From assembly GCA_002482565.1 (NCBI GenBank), contig DLGG01000138.1, positions 1 to 8,405 on the forward strand: 8,405 nucleotides of DNA, written 5' to 3'. Of the stretch, positions 5,795-8,405 are shown piece after piece (the first letter of the stretch is position 1; every line of letters starts with the position of its first letter). Position numbers and translations under genes: made by a program. The stretch comes from Solidesulfovibrio magneticus. GTDB lineage: Bacteria > Desulfobacterota > Desulfovibrionia > Desulfovibrionales > Desulfovibrionaceae. The notes beneath the pieces were generated by a model. That model was not told the DNA's origin. It saw only the letters and a list, made by a program, of their open reading frames with translations, and made no database searches.

Positions 5795-5838
5795 CTGCCG
5801 GCCTGTCGCCTCCGCGCCCGCCGCAACCAGGCCGGCAG
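5795..5838 (-). other. Stem-loop in the 5' leader of the SH3 lipoprotein mRNA
   Basis: CTGCCGGCCTG (5795-5805) and CAGGCCGGCAG (5828-5838) are exact reverse complements, giving an 11-bp stem with a 22-base loop. The stem lies inside the predicted leader (start near 5856, ATG at 5770) and ends about 14 bases before the ribosome site. It could affect mRNA stability or translation; no known riboswitch class is recognised. Confidence 0.4.
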
Positions 5839-5862
5839 GCGGGGAGGTTTTCCCATCTGCCG

Positions 5863-5891
5863 TTTCTAGCACCGGTCCTGGCCCTGGTCAA
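5863..5891 (-). promoter_or_regulatory. Sigma-70-type promoter of the SH3 lipoprotein gene
   Basis: On the minus strand TTGACC (5891-5886, 5 of 6 to consensus) is followed after exactly 17 bases by TAGAAA (5868-5863, 4 of 6). The predicted start near 5856 leaves a leader of about 86 bases before ATG 5770. Confidence 0.5.
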
Positions 5892-5935
5892 CGCAGCTGC
5901 GGGGCGAGGGCCGGCGGCGGCGGACGTGACAACGC

Positions 5936-5980
5936 TTTACAAACGTCGCGGTTGAAGGGTAACGACTTCTTTTTTACCAA
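5936..5980 (+). promoter_or_regulatory. Tentative argF promoter region
   Basis: The only AT-rich stretch before argF. TTTACA at 5936-5941 is a good -35, but at 17-18 bases downstream there is only GTAACG/TAACGA. An alternative is TTGAAG (5952-5957), a 17-base spacer, then TACCAA (5975-5980). Neither pair is strong. I see no recognisable arginine-repressor box. Position supports a promoter; the exact hexamers are uncertain. Confidence 0.3.
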
Positions 5981-5997
5981 TTCTGGGAAGTCGCTCC

Positions 5998-6004
5998 GGA
6001 AGGA
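5998..6004 (+). promoter_or_regulatory. Ribosome binding site that fixes the argF start
   Basis: GGAAGGA lies 7 bases before ATG 6012 and selects this start over the open frame reaching back to 5691. Confidence 0.75.
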
Positions 6005-6011
6005 TATCGCA

Positions 6012-6920
6012 ATGCCCCGACATTTTTTGACCATCCTCGATTTCAGCCACGACGAGGCCGCCCGCATCCTCGACCGGGCCGCCGCCATGAAGGCCGCCGA
6101 CCACCGCAGCGATTTGCTCGCCGGCAAGACCTGCATTCTCATTTTCGAAAAAGCCTCCACCCGCACCCGGGTGTCCTTCGAGGTCGCCGTGCGCCATCTC
6201 GGCGGCTGGCCCATCTTCATGACCCAAAACGATTCCCAGCTCGGCCGCGACGAACCCATCCGCGACACGGCGCGCGTGCTGTCGCGCTACGCCGATTGCC
6301 TGATCGTGCGCACCTTCGGCCACGACAAGCTGGTCGACCTGGCCGGCTACGGCTCCATCCCCGTGGTCAACGCCCTGTCCGACGCCTACCACCCCTGCCA
6401 GATCATGGCCGATCTGCTCACCATGCGCGAGCATTCCGGCCGCCTCGACGGCCTGAAGCTCGCCTACGTCGGCGACGGCAACAACATCGCCCATTCCATC
6501 GTGAACGCCGCCGCCCGCTTCCCCATCCGCGTGGCCGTCGCCTCGCCCGACGGCTACAAGCCCGACCCGGCCGTGGTGGCCAAGGCCCGGGAACAAGGGG
6601 CCGACGTCACCATCGTCACCGATCCGGCCGAGGCCGCCGCCGGGGCCGATTACCTTTATACAGACGTCTGGGCCTCCATGGGCCAGGAAGCCGAACACGC
6701 CGCGCGCGTGAAGATCTTCGCCGGCTACCAGATAAACGACGCGCTGCTGGCCAAGGCCGCGCCCGGGGCCAAGGTGCTCCACTGCCTGCCCGCCCACCGG
6801 GGCGAGGAGATCACCGACGCCGTCATGGAAGGCCCGGCTTCCATCGTCTGGGACGAAGCCGAAAACCGGCTCCACGTCCAAAAAGCCATCCTTGAATGGG
6901 TTTTCACGGCGGCCGACTAG
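6012..6920 (+). CDS. argF: Ornithine carbamoyltransferase
   Basis: Cytosolic enzyme joining carbamoyl phosphate and ornithine to give citrulline and phosphate, the sixth step of arginine synthesis. The 302-residue length is normal for the family. The carbamoyl-phosphate site is FEKASTRTRVSFE (S49-T-R-T-R53), with further contacts from R100 and the HPCQ motif at 127-130. The ornithine side is shown by DVWASMG (218-224), which separates this enzyme from aspartate carbamoyltransferase, and by HCLPAHRG (257-264), carrying the family Cys258. The N-terminal carbamoyl-phosphate domain and C-terminal ornithine domain are both complete, with no frameshift. argG, two steps along the same pathway, follows 108 bases downstream on the same strand. 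The gene diverges from the SH3 lipoprotein gene. It could equally be named argI or otc; a catabolic role is unlikely beside argG. Confidence 0.96.
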   Translation: MPRHFLTILDFSHDEAARILDRAAAMKAADHRSDLLAGKTCILIFEKASTRTRVSFEVAVRHLGGWPIFMTQNDSQLGRDEPIRDTARVLSRYADCLIVRTFGHDKLVDLAGYGSIPVVNALSDAYHPCQIMADLLTMREHSGRLDGLKLAYVGDGNNIAHSIVNAAARFPIRVAVASPDGYKPDPAVVAKAREQGADVTIVTDPAEAAAGADYLYTDVWASMGQEAEHAARVKIFAGYQINDALLAKAAPGAKVLHCLPAHRGEEITDAVMEGPASIVWDEAENRLHVQKAILEWVFTAAD

Positions 6921-7028
6921 CGCGCCTCGCGCCAAGGTTCGCCCCGTATGCAGCAATATTCCGGCCCGCCCGTCGCCGCCGCCTGATCGCCAGGAGGCCC
7001 GCCGGCCGGCCGATCCAAGGAAAGCGCC
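6921..7028 (+). other. argF-argG spacer with argG ribosome site
   Basis: A 108-base spacer. AAGGA at 7017-7021 lies 7 bases before ATG 7029 and supports the argG start. GC-rich palindromic sequence (GCCGGCCGGC) lies shortly before it. I see no T-run terminator, and a -35/-10 pair is not evident, so argF and argG are probably cotranscribed. Confidence 0.55.
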
Positions 7029-8222
7029 ATGAGCACCATCAAGAAAGTCGTCCTGGCCTACTCCGGGGGCCTGGACACCTCGGTCATCCTCAAGTGGATC
7101 AAAAAGACCTACAACTGTGATGTCGTCACCGTCACCTGCGACCTCGGCCAGGAAGAGGAACTCGACGGCCTGGAAGAAAAAGCCCTGAAAACCGGCGCGA
7201 CCAAGGCCTACATCGACGACCTGCGCGAAGAGTTCGCCAAGGACTTCATCTTCCCCATGCTGCGGGCCGGAGCCATCTACGAAGGCCGCTACCTGCTCGG
7301 CACCTCCATCGCCCGGCCGCTTATCGCCAAGCGCCTGGTGGACGTGGCCCGGGCCGAAGGCGCCCAGGCCGTGGCCCACGGCGCCACCGGAAAGGGCAAC
7401 GATCAGGTGCGCTTCGAACTGACTACCGGCGTGCTGGCCCCGGACCTGCGCACCATCGCCCCCTGGCGCGAATGGGATTTCGCCTCGCGCACGGATCTGC
7501 TCAACTTCGCCAAGGACAACGGCATCCCCGTGCCTTCCGACAAGAAAGGCTCGGACCACAGCATGGACCGCAACCTCATGCACCTAAGCTTCGAGGGCGG
7601 CGAGCTGGAAGACCCCTGGAACGAACCCAGCGCCGACACCTATCTGCTCACCGTGCCCGTGGAAAAAGCCCCGGATACGGCCGACGTCGTCACCATCGAC
7701 TTCGAGCACGGCGATCCGGTGGCCATCGACGGCGAAAAGCTGTCCCCGGCCGCGCTCATCAAAAAGCTCAACACCCTTGGCGGCAAACACGGCGTGGGCC
7801 GCATCGACATGGTCGAGAACCGCTTCGTCGGCATGAAGTCCCGCGGCGTCTACGAGACTCCGGGCTGCACCATCCTGCACATCGCCCGGCGCGACCTCGA
7901 AGGCATTTGCCTGGACCGCGAAGTCATGCATCTGCGCGACAGCCTCATCCCGCGCTACGCCGAAATGGTCTACAACGGCTTCTGGTACGCCCCGGAACGC
8001 AAGGCCCTGCAGGCCATGATCGACCAGGCCCAGGAGCGCGTCACCGGCACGGTGCGGATCAAGCTTTACAAAGGCCAGGCCTATCCCCTGGGACGCAAGT
8101 CGCCCAACAGCCTCTATAACCCCAAGCTCGCCACCTTCGAAAAAGACGAGGTCTACAACCAGGCCGACGCTACCGGTTTCATCCGGCTGGTGGGGCTGCG
8201 GTTACGGGGCCTTGGGCAGTAG
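7029..8222 (+). CDS. argG: Argininosuccinate synthase
   Basis: Cytosolic ATP-dependent ligase that condenses citrulline with aspartate to give argininosuccinate, AMP and pyrophosphate. The 397-residue length is standard. The N-type ATP pyrophosphatase P-loop is AYSGGLDTSV at 10-19. EGRYLLGTSIARPLIAK (85-101) and AHGATGKGNDQVRFE (117-131) are the two most conserved blocks, lining the citrulline, aspartate and nucleotide sites. SMDRNLMHLSFEGGELEDP (178-196) is the following family signature. The C-terminal part (about 290-397) contains the helices used for tetramer formation. The reading frame is intact. It uses the citrulline made by the upstream argF product. argH, the next enzyme, often follows argG in related bacteria but is not in the 183 bases that remain. 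Confidence 0.97.
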   Translation: MSTIKKVVLAYSGGLDTSVILKWIKKTYNCDVVTVTCDLGQEEELDGLEEKALKTGATKAYIDDLREEFAKDFIFPMLRAGAIYEGRYLLGTSIARPLIAKRLVDVARAEGAQAVAHGATGKGNDQVRFELTTGVLAPDLRTIAPWREWDFASRTDLLNFAKDNGIPVPSDKKGSDHSMDRNLMHLSFEGGELEDPWNEPSADTYLLTVPVEKAPDTADVVTIDFEHGDPVAIDGEKLSPAALIKKLNTLGGKHGVGRIDMVENRFVGMKSRGVYETPGCTILHIARRDLEGICLDREVMHLRDSLIPRYAEMVYNGFWYAPERKALQAMIDQAQERVTGTVRIKLYKGQAYPLGRKSPNSLYNPKLATFEKDEVYNQADATGFIRLVGLRLRGLGQ

Positions 8223-8240
8223 CGGGAAAAAGAGGAAGAT

Positions 8241-8285
8241 GCCTCCGGCGGCCGGGAGGGGGTGACCCCCTCCCGGACCCTCCCC
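8241..8285. repeat. REP-like intergenic repeat with hairpin
   Basis: The block starts GCCTCCGGCGGCCGGGAGGG. Within it CCGGGAGGGGG (8252-8262) and CCCCCTCCCGG (8266-8276) form a perfect 11-bp stem with a TGA loop, followed by ACCCTCCCCG. I recall similar GCCTCCGGCGGCC...hairpin elements in many copies between genes of Desulfovibrio-type genomes; that is memory, not a search. It begins about 20 bases after the argG stop and could also act as a transcript-end stem-loop. Confidence 0.5.
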
Positions 8286-8345
8286 GACAGGGCGTGCGGC
8301 GGCTCGGTCGGGTGCGTCGGACGGCGGGACGCCGAACGTTTGGGG

Positions 8346-8405
8346 GCGGGATTTCGAGCGCCGCGCCGGCCGCAAAGCCGGCCGACACGGCGCTCGAAAT
8401 CCCGC
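8346..8405. repeat. 18-bp perfect inverted repeat enclosing a second hairpin
   Basis: GCGGGATTTCGAGCGCCG (8346-8363) is the exact reverse complement of 8388-8405. The 24 bases between contain a further 6-bp stem, GCCGGC (8365-8370) with GCCGGC (8377-8382), so a single strand would fold into one long, nearly continuous hairpin. The right arm ends on the last base of the window, so the repeat may extend further. Confidence 0.75.

Larger units (their letters stand above)
8223..8405. other. Post-argG intergenic region rich in hairpins
   Basis: These 183 bases to the window edge hold no convincing gene. They contain a REP-like hairpin (8252-8276), a small stem CGGCG-GGA-CGCCG (8322-8334) and a long inverted repeat (8346-8405). 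No T-run marks a classical intrinsic terminator, but the folds probably define the 3' end of the arg transcript. Confidence 0.55.

Noticed and set aside
4898..5869. 323-codon plus-strand open frame across the SH3 and SGNH genes
   Set aside because: Covers the opposite strand of two supported genes and their promoter and terminators; no domain seen.
5691..6011. 107-codon N-terminal extension of argF
   Set aside because: It would overlap the divergent SH3 gene and its promoter; the family length and the GGAAGGA site both point to ATG 6012.
6948..6986. 12-residue leader-like frame (MQQYSGPPVAAA) between argF and argG
   Set aside because: No arginine codons as expected for an arginine attenuator, a weakly placed ribosome site, and no terminator/antiterminator pair seen.
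5937..7583. 548-codon minus-strand open frame opposite argF and argG
   Set aside because: It lies antisense to two certain enzymes, has Gly/Val/His-rich composition typical of GC-rich antisense frames, and has no ribosome site or domain.
1..8405. tRNA, rRNA, CRISPR array, transposase or prophage genes
   Set aside because: I looked for tRNA-like cloverleafs, evenly spaced direct repeats and mobile-element proteins and saw none.

Overview
The window is very GC-rich bacterial chromosome with strong third-position G/C bias. That bias creates many long antisense open frames that are not genes. Gene content and style (an argF-argG pair, lipoproteins with Ala/Pro-rich linkers, several DUF459-type SGNH proteins, an intergenic repeat I associate from memory with sulfate reducers) suggest a Desulfovibrionaceae-like deltaproteobacterium. 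This is an inference from overall look, not a database match.

Layout. Positions 1-187 (minus): start of a proline-rich lipoprotein cut by the window edge. 188-589: gene-free, with a strong hairpin just past the end of the next gene. 590-1603 (minus): a multi-pass transporter of the bile acid:sodium symporter/ACR3 clan. 1604-2020: 417 bases without a convincing gene, holding an AT-rich island with two adjacent dyads that look like a promoter/operator. 2021-5238 (minus): three consecutive SGNH/GDSL hydrolase genes of the DUF459 type, read in the order 5238-4441, 4396-3230, 3214-2021, with gaps of only 44 and 15 bases, so almost certainly one transcript. 5405-5770 (minus): a small SH3-domain lipoprotein with its own promoter and a terminator at its stop codon. 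6012-6920 and 7029-8222 (plus): argF (ornithine carbamoyltransferase) and argG (argininosuccinate synthase), two consecutive steps of arginine synthesis. 8223-8405: a hairpin cluster, including a REP-like element and an 18-bp perfect inverted repeat reaching the window edge.

How the parts fit. argF and argG form an ordinary biosynthetic pair, diverging from the SH3 lipoprotein gene across a 241-base spacer. The more unusual part is the SGNH triad: three paralogues that all keep the Ser/Gly/Asn/His catalytic set, but are apparently delivered to three different places: a cleaved periplasmic protein, an inner-membrane-anchored protein, and a probable lipoprotein with a C-terminal peptidoglycan-binding LysM domain. 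Together they look like a cell-envelope ester-editing module (removal or transfer of acyl groups on peptidoglycan or another glycan), but no acyltransferase partner lies in the window and the substrate is unknown. The first gene of the triad appears to be transcribed from a promoter so close to its ATG that the mRNA would be leaderless.
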